This document shows, piece by piece, positions 37,301 through 46,537 of a stretch of DNA of 64,000 nucleotides. Position 1 is the stretch's first letter, and every line of letters begins with the position of its first letter. The stretch comes from G965261775 sp965261775. GTDB lineage: Bacteria; Pseudomonadota; Gammaproteobacteria; Eutrophobiales; Eutrophobiaceae. The stretch covers positions 558,001 to 622,000 of the forward strand of contig OZ253477.1 in the NCBI GenBank assembly GCA_965261775.1, given 5' to 3'. The position numbers and the translations under genes were made by a program. The notes under the pieces are model-generated. The model did not search any database. It was not told the origin of the DNA and worked only from the letters and a program-made list of their open reading frames with translations.

Positions 37301-37564
37301 GTGTCCATTACGTTCAGTAATTCGGTGGAAGTCTTTATCTTTATTATTTTATGCTCAGTCTATGTCTGCAGCATACTCTGGATCTACGGCGACGCGGCTA
37401 CCCGCGACATGGGCGCCAAAGGCCTCATATTGCCGCTGATCTTTGTCATTATCACCGTGCCGGCTTTGATTAAAGGCATGCTCTGGACATTGGTCTTCTG
37501 GCTAATCGGTTATATCGCGTGGTTCATCCTGCGACCGGCCAAATCCCATGCGATAGTTGAATAA
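37301..37564 (+). CDS. small membrane protein linked to the OFA transporter
   Basis: An 87-residue protein with a GTG start and an AGGAGAG site upstream. It has two to three hydrophobic segments (VFIFIILCSVYVCSILWIY, LILPLIFVIITVPALI, LWTLVFWLIGYIAWFIL). It begins 11 bases after the transporter stop, so it is co-transcribed. I do not recognise the family; small membrane proteins next to OFA transporters suggest a subunit or partner, which is inference. Confidence 0.7.
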   Translation: MSITFSNSVEVFIFIILCSVYVCSILWIYGDAATRDMGAKGLILPLIFVIITVPALIKGMLWTLVFWLIGYIAWFILRPAKSHAIVE

Positions 37565-37628
37565 TCCACTTTGCACGCCTTTCATTCCCGCGGCAACACT
37601 GCCTGACCCTGTTACGCCGGCCTGTTTT

Positions 37629-40600
37629 ATGCCCGATAAAACGGAACAAATCAAACAACTCATGGCGGAACGCATCCTGGTACTGGATGGCGCTATGGGC
37701 ACTATGATCCAATCCTATCAACTTGAAGAACAGGATTATCGTGGTGAACTCTTTATGCAACACCCCCGTGAACTGAAGGGCAACAACGACCTGCTGTCCA
37801 TCACCCGACCCGATATTATCCGGGCCATCCACGCCGCCTATCTTGAGGCTGGCGCGGATATTGTGGAAACCAATACCTTCAACTCGACCAGCATCTCAAT
37901 GGCAGACTATCAGATGGAAGATCTGGCCTATAAACTGAACCATGAAGGTGCTGCTTTGGCCCGTTCTACCGTGGATGAATACGCTGCCAAAGATAATCGG
38001 CCCAGGTTTGTTGCTGGCGTACTTGGCCCGACTAATCGCACCTGCTCTATCTCTCCGGATGTCAACAATCCAGGCTACCGGAACATCTCTTATCAGGAAC
38101 TGGTTGAAGCCTATACCGAGGCCCTGCGAGGACTGATTGACGGGGGCGCGGATTTGATTCTAGTCGAGACGATATTCGATACCTTGAATGCCAAGGCGGC
38201 ATTGTTTGCCATCGATCAGCATTGTGCGGAACATAACACGCGCCTGCCGGTGATGATTTCGGGGACTATTACCGACAAGTCCGGTCGTACCCTGACAGGA
38301 CAGACTACCGAGGCGTTCTGGAATTCGGTAAGACACGCTGAACCATTAAGTGTTGGGCTTAACTGCGCGTTGGGACCGGAAGAGCTGCGCCAGTATATCG
38401 AGGAGTTTTCCAGTGTTTCGCCATGCCATATCAGTGCCCACCCGAATGCGGGTCTACCCAATGAATTCGGTGAATACGACCTTGACGCCACGTCCATGGC
38501 CGAACATATTCGCGAATGGGCGCAGGCGGGATTGATTAATATTGTCGGCGGTTGCTGCGGCACGACGCCAGAACATATCAAGGCAATCGTGGAAACAGTC
38601 AAGGATACCAAACCCAGACAACTCCCCGACATCCCTCTTTACACACGACTGAGCGGGCTTGAAGCATTTAACATCACTCCGAATATCAATTTCGTAAATG
38701 TTGGTGAACGTACCAATATTGCTGGATCGCCTTTGTTCTTGCGATTAATCAAAGAAGATCAGGATATGGAGGCGGCGCTTGGTATCGCGCGCCAGCAAAT
38801 CCAAAACGGGGCGCAGATTATCGATGTCTGCATGGATGAAGGTATGCTTGAATCTGAAAACCTGATGACGGAGTTCCTGAATCTGATTGCATCCGAGCCA
38901 GATATCAGCCGCGTTCCTATCATGGTCGATTCATCCAAATGGAGCGTGCTTGAAGCGGGATTGCGCTGTCTGCAAGGCAAGGGAATTGTCAATTCCATCA
39001 GTCTGAAGGAAGGCGAGGAAAAATTTATTCAACAGGCACGACTGGTTAAGCGTTATGGTGCGGCAGCTGTTGTCATGGCCTTTGACGAAAAAGGCCAGGC
39101 GGACACCACCGACCGACGTTTTGAAATCTGCCAGCGTTGTTATGATATTCTGGTAAACCAAGTCGGGTTCCCACCAGAAGATATTATTTTCGACCCCAAT
39201 ATTCTAACCGTCGCGACCGGCATGGCGGAACACAATGATTACGCCGTTTCATTTTTTGAGGCAACCCGGCTGATCAAAGAACATCTGCCACACGCGCTGG
39301 TCAGCGGCGGACTGAGCAATGTGTCGTTTTCCTTTCGCGGTAATAATCCGGTGCGCGAGGGCATGCACACCGTCTTTTTATATCACGCTATCCAGGCCGG
39401 CATGGACATGGGAATCGTGAATGCCGGTCAACTGGGCATCTACGATGAAATCCCAAAGGAGCTACTGAAACGCATTGAGGATATCCTGCTGAATCGCAGG
39501 GAAGACGCCACAGACAGGATGATTGAATTCGCCGAAACGGTTAAACCCGGAGGCACCACAAAGAAAAAAAACGACTTGAAATGGCGCGAAGGCACGGTTA
39601 ATGAGCGTTTAAGCCACGCCCTGGTACAGGGGATCACGGATTACATTGAAGAGGATACCGAAGCAGCGCGGCTGCAGACCGAAAAACCGTTACAAGTGAT
39701 TGAGGGGCCGTTGATGGATGGCATGAATACCGTCGGTGACCTGTTCGGCGCAGGCAAGATGTTCCTGCCGCAAGTCGTCAAGAGTGCCCGCGTTATGAAA
39801 AAGGCCGTCGCATATCTCCTCCCGTTCATCCATGCAGAAAAAGGTGAGGAGGCCGCCGTCAACAACGGCCGGATTGTCATGGCGACTGTGAAAGGTGACG
39901 TGCACGATATTGGCAAAAATATCGTCAAGGTAGTGCTGCAATGTAACAATTTCGAGGTCATTGATCTCGGAGTCATGGTGCCGGCGCAGAAGATTCTGGA
40001 TACGGCGCGCGAGCAGAAAGCCGACATCATCGGCCTGAGCGGATTAATTACCCCTTCGCTTGATGAAATGGTCCACGTCGCCAAAGAGATACAACGCCAG
40101 GGGCTCATGCTGCCGTTGATGATCGGCGGCGCAACAACGTCACGGGCACATACCGCCGTCAAGATTGACCCTACCTGTCAATGCCCGGTGGTCCACGTAA
40201 GAGACGCCTCACGCGCCGTGGGAGTTTCCACAAAATTGTTGAGCGCCGATCAGGAGTTTATCAATAAGATACAAAATGAATACGACAGCGTGCGCAAACG
40301 ACACAAGGGAAGACAGGCCCGCATCAACTGGCTGACGCTGGAGCAGGCACGCGCCAATCACGCCCCGATTGACTGGGAGAACTATGTACCAAAACAACCT
40401 GCACAGCTTGGCATTCATGTATTTGACGATTACCCGCTAGACGAACTGCTTGATTATATTGACTGGACCCCATTCTTCATGGCCTGGGAGATGCCCGGCA
40501 AATTTCCGAAAATCCTCAAGGATAAGGTCCTCGGCAAGGAGGCACGTCGTTTATACAACGATGCCCGCACCTTGCTGGAAAAAATCGTCACCGAAAAATG

Positions 40601-41318
40601 GTTCACCGCCAAAGGTGTCTGCGGCCTGTTCGCGGCCAATTCAATCGGAAGTGATGACATCATCGTCTATACCGACGCAAAAAGAAAAGGCTGTCTGGCA
40701 ATGCTCCACTGTCTGCGGCAACAAACCCGAAAACCGCCTAAACAGGGCAATTTCGCGCTGGCCGATTTCATCGCTCCAGAAGAAACCCATATTGAAGACA
40801 CTATCGGCGCCTTTGCCGTCGCGGTAGGTTTCGGCATGGAGCACCACATCAAAAAATTTGAAGACAAACACGATGACTACGGTGCCATCATATTAAAGGC
40901 TCTGGCCGACCGTTTCGCTGAAGCCTTTGCCGAACGCCTGCACGAACGGGTACGTAAGGAATTCTGGGGGTATGCCGCGGATGAAAAACTGGGTCAGACA
41001 CAGCTCATTGACGAGGGCTATCAGGGGATCCGTCCCGCGCCGGGCTACCCCGCCTGCCCCGACCACACTGAAAAAAAGACACTCTGGACGTTACTTAACG
41101 TTGAAGAAAACACCGGGATCACCCTCACAGAATCTTTCGCCATGTACCCCGCCGCTGCTGTAGCAGGCTGGTATTTTTCCCATCCCAAAGCAAGATATTT
41201 TGGCCTTGGCAAAATCAATCGCGATCAGGTAAAAGATTACGCCAGGCGAAAAGGCGTTGAACTCACGCTCATGGAAAAGTGGCTGGCACCTCATCTGGGT
41301 TATGAAGCGGGGGAATGA
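37629..41318 (+). CDS. metH: cobalamin-dependent methionine synthase
   Basis: Transfers the methyl group of methyltetrahydrofolate to homocysteine through methylcobalamin. From the ATG at 37629 the product is 1229 residues (Escherichia coli 1227); an upstream frame to 37557 overlaps the previous gene by eight bases and is less likely. Modules in order: homocysteine domain with GLNCALGP and GGCCGTTPEH zinc cysteines (~240-310), folate domain (FVNVGERTNIAGS ~345), cobalamin cap, B12 domain with DVHDIGKNIVKVV (~755) and the AdoMet reactivation domain (RPAPGYPACPDHTEK ~1135). It explains the need for the B12 genes upstream. Confidence 0.97.
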   Translation: MPDKTEQIKQLMAERILVLDGAMGTMIQSYQLEEQDYRGELFMQHPRELKGNNDLLSITRPDIIRAIHAAYLEAGADIVETNTFNSTSISMADYQMEDLAYKLNHEGAALARSTVDEYAAKDNRPRFVAGVLGPTNRTCSISPDVNNPGYRNISYQELVEAYTEALRGLIDGGADLILVETIFDTLNAKAALFAIDQHCAEHNTRLPVMISGTITDKSGRTLTGQTTEAFWNSVRHAEPLSVGLNCALGPEELRQYIEEFSSVSPCHISAHPNAGLPNEFGEYDLDATSMAEHIREWAQAGLINIVGGCCGTTPEHIKAIVETVKDTKPRQLPDIPLYTRLSGLEAFNITPNINFVNVGERTNIAGSPLFLRLIKEDQDMEAALGIARQQIQNGAQIIDVCMDEGMLESENLMTEFLNLIASEPDISRVPIMVDSSKWSVLEAGLRCLQGKGIVNSISLKEGEEKFIQQARLVKRYGAAAVVMAFDEKGQADTTDRRFEICQRCYDILVNQVGFPPEDIIFDPNILTVATGMAEHNDYAVSFFEATRLIKEHLPHALVSGGLSNVSFSFRGNNPVREGMHTVFLYHAIQAGMDMGIVNAGQLGIYDEIPKELLKRIEDILLNRREDATDRMIEFAETVKPGGTTKKKNDLKWREGTVNERLSHALVQGITDYIEEDTEAARLQTEKPLQVIEGPLMDGMNTVGDLFGAGKMFLPQVVKSARVMKKAVAYLLPFIHAEKGEEAAVNNGRIVMATVKGDVHDIGKNIVKVVLQCNNFEVIDLGVMVPAQKILDTAREQKADIIGLSGLITPSLDEMVHVAKEIQRQGLMLPLMIGGATTSRAHTAVKIDPTCQCPVVHVRDASRAVGVSTKLLSADQEFINKIQNEYDSVRKRHKGRQARINWLTLEQARANHAPIDWENYVPKQPAQLGIHVFDDYPLDELLDYIDWTPFFMAWEMPGKFPKILKDKVLGKEARRLYNDARTLLEKIVTEKWFTAKGVCGLFAANSIGSDDIIVYTDAKRKGCLAMLHCLRQQTRKPPKQGNFALADFIAPEETHIEDTIGAFAVAVGFGMEHHIKKFEDKHDDYGAIILKALADRFAEAFAERLHERVRKEFWGYAADEKLGQTQLIDEGYQGIRPAPGYPACPDHTEKKTLWTLLNVEENTGITLTESFAMYPAAAVAGWYFSHPKARYFGLGKINRDQVKDYARRKGVELTLMEKWLAPHLGYEAGE

Positions 41319-41487
41319 AAACCCCTTGGGCATTTTCAATAACGAGGCGCATCAGCAGTAATACACGGCGCCCGGATAAATATTTGTAAGCCTTTAACAA
41401 GCAAAAGAAAACTGCACAAACTGATAGTTTCAGTAGACAATTCCATCAAGCAAAATCTGCCACAGGGGGGATAGGCCGGAGAAATAA

Positions 41488-42050
41488 ATGACGGAAAATG
41501 GCAAAATGGAACCAGTTCAAGACGTTGAGGCCTATGCGGATAATAACGTTGAAATCCTTTCCCCCAGGTTTAACAACGACCGTCGCAGGCTGCTGAAAAA
41601 GACGGGTGGTACCATCACGAACTCCGCGAGACCAGCCCGATATTGCAAACTGACAGTACCTTCGCTGATGGCAATATCATGCAACCTGAGGGAATCCACT
41701 CGCTTTGTGTATTGAACTGTTCCTTTGACCCTCAGTGGCAACACCGTCATGCTGACATTCTCAACTCCGATAACTTCCGATACAAATGTAAGCATCGCTA
41801 TACTTCAACGAAGGTGAGCCGCGACAGAATGGGTACGACATCCCGGTGGCAGACATGCCGTTTACTGATATCAAGAACAAGACAGGTATAATCATCACCC
41901 CCTCCATTCCTCCGATATCCCTCTGACTGACAGTGACCTCATTAACGGCAACATCGCTACACTGACGATTGATACGTCGTTATCTCCTCCTTTGAAAGCG
42001 GGGATTACTGTTCCACTGATAACAATGACAGTGATCCGTACAGAATGAAC
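41488..42050 (+). pseudogene. possible decayed gene with multiple frameshifts
   Basis: The ATG at 41488 has GGAG six bases upstream and reads to a stop at 41713-41715, including FNNDRRRLLKKTGG, which recalls a twin-arginine signal. From there other frames give protein-like pieces: LSGNTVMLTFSTPITSDTNV, YFNEGEPRQNGYDIPVADMP and DSDLINGNIATLTIDTSL. These resemble beta-rich surface-protein sequence, but the assignment is weak and no family is claimed. Confidence 0.3.
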
Positions 42051-42111
42051 ACGCTACAGCGTTTGATTCGCTGTGTATAAAGACACACAGGGTTCCAGTT
42101 TGCGCGCGTAC

Positions 42112-42144
42112 GACGACTGAATGTGTCTTGCACATTCAGTCGTC
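42112..42144. repeat. perfect 14-bp inverted repeat upstream of htpG
   Basis: Arms GACGACTGAATGTG (42112-42125) and CACATTCAGTCGTC (42131-42144) pair without mismatch around a 5-base loop. There is no T run after either arm. It ends 57 bases before htpG, so it could be an operator, an RNA stem in the leader, or the end of the decayed gene before it. It is not a CIRCE element. Confidence 0.9.
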
Positions 42145-42145
42145 A

Positions 42146-42172
42146 CTTGAAATAATAGGAGACAAATAATCA
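42146..42172 (+). promoter_or_regulatory. possible heat-shock promoter -35 box for htpG
   Basis: CTTGAAA at 42146-42152 matches the sigma-32 -35 consensus, and htpG belongs to that regulon in Escherichia coli. No good CCCAT-type -10 box is found at the right distance, so the call is tentative. Confidence 0.22.
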
Positions 42173-42201
42173 CTAGATAAAATTGGAGTAACATCAACAC
42201 T

Positions 42202-44130
42202 ATGTCAATAGAAGCTAGTCAGGAAACGCATGGATTCCAGACTGAAGTCAAGCAATTAATGCGCCTCATGATTCACTCCTTATACAGTAATAAGGAGATA
42301 TTTTTACGGGAGTTGATCTCAAACGCCTCCGATGCGGCGGACAAATTGCGTTTCAAGGCACTTGAAGATGACAGCCTCTATGAGGGCGACGCTGAACTGA
42401 AGATCAGGGTTGAATTTGACAAAACCTTAAAAACCATCACCATCATTGATAATGGCATCGGCATGTCACGCAATGAAGTCATCGAAAATCTGGGGACGAT
42501 TGCCAAATCTGGTACCCGTCAATTTTTCGAGTCACTGACCGGCGACACCGCCAAAGATTCGCAGCTGATCGGACAATTTGGTGTCGGCTTTTATTCCTGT
42601 TTTATTATCGCCCGAAAAGTCGAGGTGGTGACGCGCCGCGTTGATCTGCCACGAACGGAGGGAGTGCGCTGGACTTCAGACGGCGAAAATGGCTATACGG
42701 TGGAAACATTTGATCGACCGAGACGCGGGACCAAGGTTATTTTACATCTGCGCGAAGGCATGGATGAATTCCTTGACGGTTATCGCCTTAGGGGGATTAT
42801 CGGCAAATACTCCGATCATATTTCCCTGCCGATTGTGATGGATAAAGAAGAACGGGTTGACGGCGATAGCGACAAGAAAGTTGAAAGCTCTGCGGGCGAA
42901 GAGACTGTCAACAAGGCCACCGCTTTGTGGACACGCCATAAAAAGGATATTACGCCGGAAGAATACAATGAATTTTACAAACATGTAAGTCATGATTTTA
43001 AGGAGCCCCTGGCCTGGATACACAATCGGGTTGAAGGGAAGCTGGAATATACCGCTCTCCTGTATATTCCGGCATCGGCACCATTTGATCTCTGGGATCA
43101 CAAAGGCCCGCGCCATGGCGTAAAGCTGTATGTCCGGCGTGTATTTATTATGGATGACGCCGAAGCATTGATCCCGCCCTGGTTGCGTTTTGTGCGCGGC
43201 GTTGTCGATTCCGATGATCTGCCGCTGAATGTCTCGCGCGAACTATTGCAACGTAACAAGGCCATTAATCAAATTCGTTCTGCCTGTACGAAAAAGATTT
43301 TGGGTCTGTTGAAAAATATGGCAGAAAAAGAAACAGAAAAATACGGTGAGTTCTGGAAGGTCTTTGGCAAGGTACTGAAAGAAGGGAGCGTTGATGGTCA
43401 TGACTATAAGGATGATTTATCTGCTTTGTTTTGTTTTGCTAGCACTCATGAAGATAGCGAAGAACAGAAGGTCTCCATTCAGGATTATACCGGGCGTATG
43501 CAGGAAGGACAGAAGGCAATCTATTATGTCACCGCAGAATCCTGGGCAGCGGCCAGACACAGTCCTCACTTGGAGATATTCAATAAAAAAGGCATAGAGG
43601 TACTGTTATTGACAGACCCTATTGATGAATGGGTGGTTACATACCTTGGTGAGATTGATGGTAAACCGTTACAGTCGGTCAGCAAAGGTGAGCTTGATCT
43701 GGGAGATGTTCAGGACGACAAGGACAAAGAAGAAGATAAACAGAAGAATAAGGATTTCGACAAATTGGTAAAGCGTATTAAAAAGGCACTGGGTGAAAAG
43801 GTCAAGACGGTTCGTATTACCTCACGGTTAACAGCTTCCCCGGCCTGTCTTGTGAATGATGAACATGATATGGGACGGCACCTGGAAAAGATACTAAAGG
43901 CGTCGGGGCAACATATCCCGGGGACAAAGCCGATTTTGGAAATCAACCCGGGTCATCCTGTTGTCAAAAAGATCAGTGAGGAGACCAACGAAGATTTGTT
44001 CACTGACTGGTCGCATATCCTGTTTGACCAGGCACTGTTGAGTGAGGGAGGACAGTTGGAAGATGCTGCTGGTTTTGTGCGTAAACTCAACAAATTGGTT
44101 ATGATATTGACGGAGTCAAAAGAAGTATAG
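42202..44130 (+). CDS. htpG: molecular chaperone HtpG (Hsp90)
   Basis: Cytoplasmic ATP-dependent chaperone of 642 residues. The N-terminal GHKL ATPase has HSLYSNKEIFLRELISNASD near residue 28, DNGIGMSRNEV near 87 and GQFGVGFYSCF near 124; the middle domain has FKEPLAWIHNRVEGKLEY near 265 and LPLNVSRELLQ near 340; the C-terminus carries the dimerisation domain. Length agrees with the family (Escherichia coli 624). Its stop is 95 bases before the SoxYZ-like gene. Confidence 0.97.
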   Translation: MSIEASQETHGFQTEVKQLMRLMIHSLYSNKEIFLRELISNASDAADKLRFKALEDDSLYEGDAELKIRVEFDKTLKTITIIDNGIGMSRNEVIENLGTIAKSGTRQFFESLTGDTAKDSQLIGQFGVGFYSCFIIARKVEVVTRRVDLPRTEGVRWTSDGENGYTVETFDRPRRGTKVILHLREGMDEFLDGYRLRGIIGKYSDHISLPIVMDKEERVDGDSDKKVESSAGEETVNKATALWTRHKKDITPEEYNEFYKHVSHDFKEPLAWIHNRVEGKLEYTALLYIPASAPFDLWDHKGPRHGVKLYVRRVFIMDDAEALIPPWLRFVRGVVDSDDLPLNVSRELLQRNKAINQIRSACTKKILGLLKNMAEKETEKYGEFWKVFGKVLKEGSVDGHDYKDDLSALFCFASTHEDSEEQKVSIQDYTGRMQEGQKAIYYVTAESWAAARHSPHLEIFNKKGIEVLLLTDPIDEWVVTYLGEIDGKPLQSVSKGELDLGDVQDDKDKEEDKQKNKDFDKLVKRIKKALGEKVKTVRITSRLTASPACLVNDEHDMGRHLEKILKASGQHIPGTKPILEINPGHPVVKKISEETNEDLFTDWSHILFDQALLSEGGQLEDAAGFVRKLNKLVMILTESKEV

Positions 44131-44225
44131 TGGCGTTCCCGCGTTGACATCAGAGGCGGCGGAACTATAAACCGCGTAAATGTCAATAATGATAGGATAG
44201 AAGCGAAATGGAGGAAGAAACGAAT

Positions 44226-45068
44226 ATGCAATATCAAACTGTTCTCAAGATATTTTTTGTCTTCGTGGCATTACAGTTTTCAGCATTGATACTGGCAGAT
44301 GTTGCCCCAGCTGATTTCAGACAAAAAGAATCGGATCAGGCCTGGATGCAGAATATCCGGCAGCAGAACTTCCAGAATCGGAAGATTATTGAAGGAGCAG
44401 CGCAGAATATCCTTGAGCTTAAAGCTCCTTATACCGCGGAAGACGCGACCATTGTCCCCATTTCAGTCCATACCAAAATCCCGCAAGACAGGGAAAGCTA
44501 TATCAAAAAAATGCATATCTTCGTGGACAAAAACCCCCTGCCGCTAGTAGGCCAGTTTGAATTCACGCCGGACAGCGGCAAGGCTGACCTGGCGATGCGT
44601 ATTCGGGTGGATACCTTCAGTTATGTGCGCGCCGTGGCCGAAATGAACACGGGCGAACTTTATATGGCCAAGAGCTTTGTGCGTGCTAAGGGCGCCTGTT
44701 CGGCACCACCACCGGCCAGTATGGAAGATTCCAAACGGTTACTCGGCAAGATGAAAATGAAAGTGGTCGGTAATATCAAGCTGGGGGAACCCAATCTGAT
44801 GCAAGTCAAGGTTCGCCATCCCAATATCACCGGCATGGCGCCGATCAGGATCGGTTCACGTGTTATTCCGCCGGCCTTTTACATGGATACCTTTGAGGTC
44901 ACCTACAATGACAAACCAATTGTCAAGGCCAATCTGACATTTTCCATCAGCATGGACCCGGCTCTGCGCTTTTACTTTGTCCCGCAACAGGAGGGCGTGA
45001 TAAAGATCAAAGGTACCGACACCAAGAAGAATAGTTTCACTTCCAGCCATAAAATAGCACTGTCATGA
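44226..45068 (+). CDS. SoxYZ-like fused sulfur carrier protein
   Basis: A 280-residue exported fusion of a SoxY-like and a SoxZ-like domain, of the type named quinoprotein dehydrogenase-associated SoxYZ-like carrier. I use the ATG at 44226, which has GGAGGAAG upstream. After a signal sequence (VLKIFFVFVALQFSALILA) the SoxY part covers about 30-160 and ends with the cysteine in RAKGACSAPPP rather than the usual GGCGG; the SoxZ part (KVRHPNITGMAPIRIG, ITPNPALRFYF-like) ends the protein. Such fusions are usually beside xoxF-type genes; here the next genes are soxC and soxD. The cysteine may carry a sulfur intermediate. Confidence 0.8.
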   Translation: MQYQTVLKIFFVFVALQFSALILADVAPADFRQKESDQAWMQNIRQQNFQNRKIIEGAAQNILELKAPYTAEDATIVPISVHTKIPQDRESYIKKMHIFVDKNPLPLVGQFEFTPDSGKADLAMRIRVDTFSYVRAVAEMNTGELYMAKSFVRAKGACSAPPPASMEDSKRLLGKMKMKVVGNIKLGEPNLMQVKVRHPNITGMAPIRIGSRVIPPAFYMDTFEVTYNDKPIVKANLTFSISMDPALRFYFVPQQEGVIKIKGTDTKKNSFTSSHKIALS

Positions 45069-45175
45069 AAATTCCTGTTAATTTCTTGCATATAATAGCT
45101 GTAGCCACGCCACAAATAATCCGCAAATAGTTGATGTAAAGCCCTCATGCAATATCCAGATTGATATAAGGTAAA

Positions 45176-46537
45176 ATGCCAGATCACAGGCGATCGTTGG
45201 ATAAATACCGGGTAGCGGGAAACGGCCTGCTCAATCGTCGTCTCTTTCTTAAAAAAGGAATACAATTCGGTACGTTCTCTACGCTGGCATCCACAAGCGC
45301 ATCGGGGCAACAAATGCGGGAATACGTAACGACCGCCGCATCCAATCCCGCCCGTCCAGAATGGATGAGACAAATGGGTGCACCGTTCTCCACTTATGGC
45401 ATGCCGTCAATATATGAGAACAGAGTGTTGCGTTTTCCAACCCAAAATGCGTCCGTCCCCGGTAATGGAGTTTCTTGGACACCCCTGCATGCGATGGAAG
45501 GCGCCATTACCCCAAACGGTCTTCACTATGAACGCCACCATAACGGCATACCACAGATTGATCCGAAAAAACACCGCCTGTTGATCCACGGTCTGGTTGA
45601 AAAAGCCTTGATGTTCAGTATTGATGATCTGTTGCATTATCCGATGCAATCCCGAATTTGCTTCATAGAATGCGGCGGAAACAGCAATGCCGGCTGGAAT
45701 AAACAACCAAGTCGGGCGGAGGCGGGTTATTTCAATGGCCTGGTATCCTGTAGCGAATGGACCGGCATTCCGCTATCCACATTACTGAATGAATCCGGAT
45801 TAAGAAAAAAGGCAAAATGGATTATTGCTGAGGGCGCCGACGCCTTTGCCATGCAGATATCAATCCCATTAGAAAAGATTCTGGACGACTGCTTGCTTGC
45901 ACTCTATCAAAACGGCGAGCGTATCCGTTCGGAAAATGGTTATCCTGTGCGTTTGATCGTCCCCGGCTGGGAAGGGGTGTCGCACGTAAAATGGTTGCGC
46001 CGCATTAATGTGACGGACCGTCCAGTAATGGCGCGTAATGAAACTGCACGCTATACCGAGTTGCAACCGTCCGGCAAGGCACGCATGTTCACCTTTGTCA
46101 TGGACGTAAAATCGCTGATCACGGCACCGTCCGCCAATATGATTTTAAAACAGAAGGGACTGTATCAAATTACCGGTCTGGCCTGGTCTGGCCGGGGAAA
46201 AATCAGACAGGTTGATGTCTCCACCGATGGTGGCACGACCTGGGCCGCTTCAACCTTGCAACCGCCGGTATTGGATAGAGCCTTCACCCGTTTTCGCATC
46301 CCGTGGCATTGGGATGGAAAACCAACCACGATAAAGAGCCGCGCCATAGATGAAATGGCTTATATGCAACCGGAGCGTAGCGAACTAGTGAAGCGACGCG
46401 GTCGCCATGGTTTTTTTCATTATAATGCAATTATCAACTGGCATATTGACAGTGACGGGGTGGTTTCACACGTCTATGATAATGATAACGTCACGTCGAC
46501 TGGCGAAGATATTGATATTGATAGCGGTTGGGATTAG
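45176..46537 (+). CDS. soxC: sulfite dehydrogenase molybdenum subunit SoxC
   Basis: Molybdopterin oxidoreductase of the sulfite oxidase family, 453 residues. The Tat signal is NRRLFLKKG at residues ~20-28. The molybdenum cysteine is in CFIECGGNSNAGWN near residue 165, and LVSCSEWTGIPLSTLL and RLIVPGWEGVSHVKWL are conserved; the C-terminal part is the dimerisation domain (RQVDVSTDGGTTW). AAGG lies just before the ATG. The last 60 bases overlap soxD. In Paracoccus SoxCD removes electrons from a SoxY-bound sulfur atom, which fits the carrier gene upstream. Confidence 0.9.
   Translation: MPDHRRSLDKYRVAGNGLLNRRLFLKKGIQFGTFSTLASTSASGQQMREYVTTAASNPARPEWMRQMGAPFSTYGMPSIYENRVLRFPTQNASVPGNGVSWTPLHAMEGAITPNGLHYERHHNGIPQIDPKKHRLLIHGLVEKALMFSIDDLLHYPMQSRICFIECGGNSNAGWNKQPSRAEAGYFNGLVSCSEWTGIPLSTLLNESGLRKKAKWIIAEGADAFAMQISIPLEKILDDCLLALYQNGERIRSENGYPVRLIVPGWEGVSHVKWLRRINVTDRPVMARNETARYTELQPSGKARMFTFVMDVKSLITAPSANMILKQKGLYQITGLAWSGRGKIRQVDVSTDGGTTWAASTLQPPVLDRAFTRFRIPWHWDGKPTTIKSRAIDEMAYMQPERSELVKRRGRHGFFHYNAIINWHIDSDGVVSHVYDNDNVTSTGEDIDIDSGWD

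Larger units (their letters stand above)
41319..42201 (+). other. long gene-poor region between metH and htpG
   Basis: About 880 bases without an intact gene. It contains a short frame from 41488 that has its own GGAG site, scattered coding-like fragments after it, and a perfect inverted repeat near 42112. See the separate entries. Confidence 0.6.

Noticed and set aside
41532..41795. 87-codon minus-strand frame after metH
   Set aside because: No ribosome site and no recognisable motif; it lies opposite the plus-strand remnant that has a proper ribosome site.
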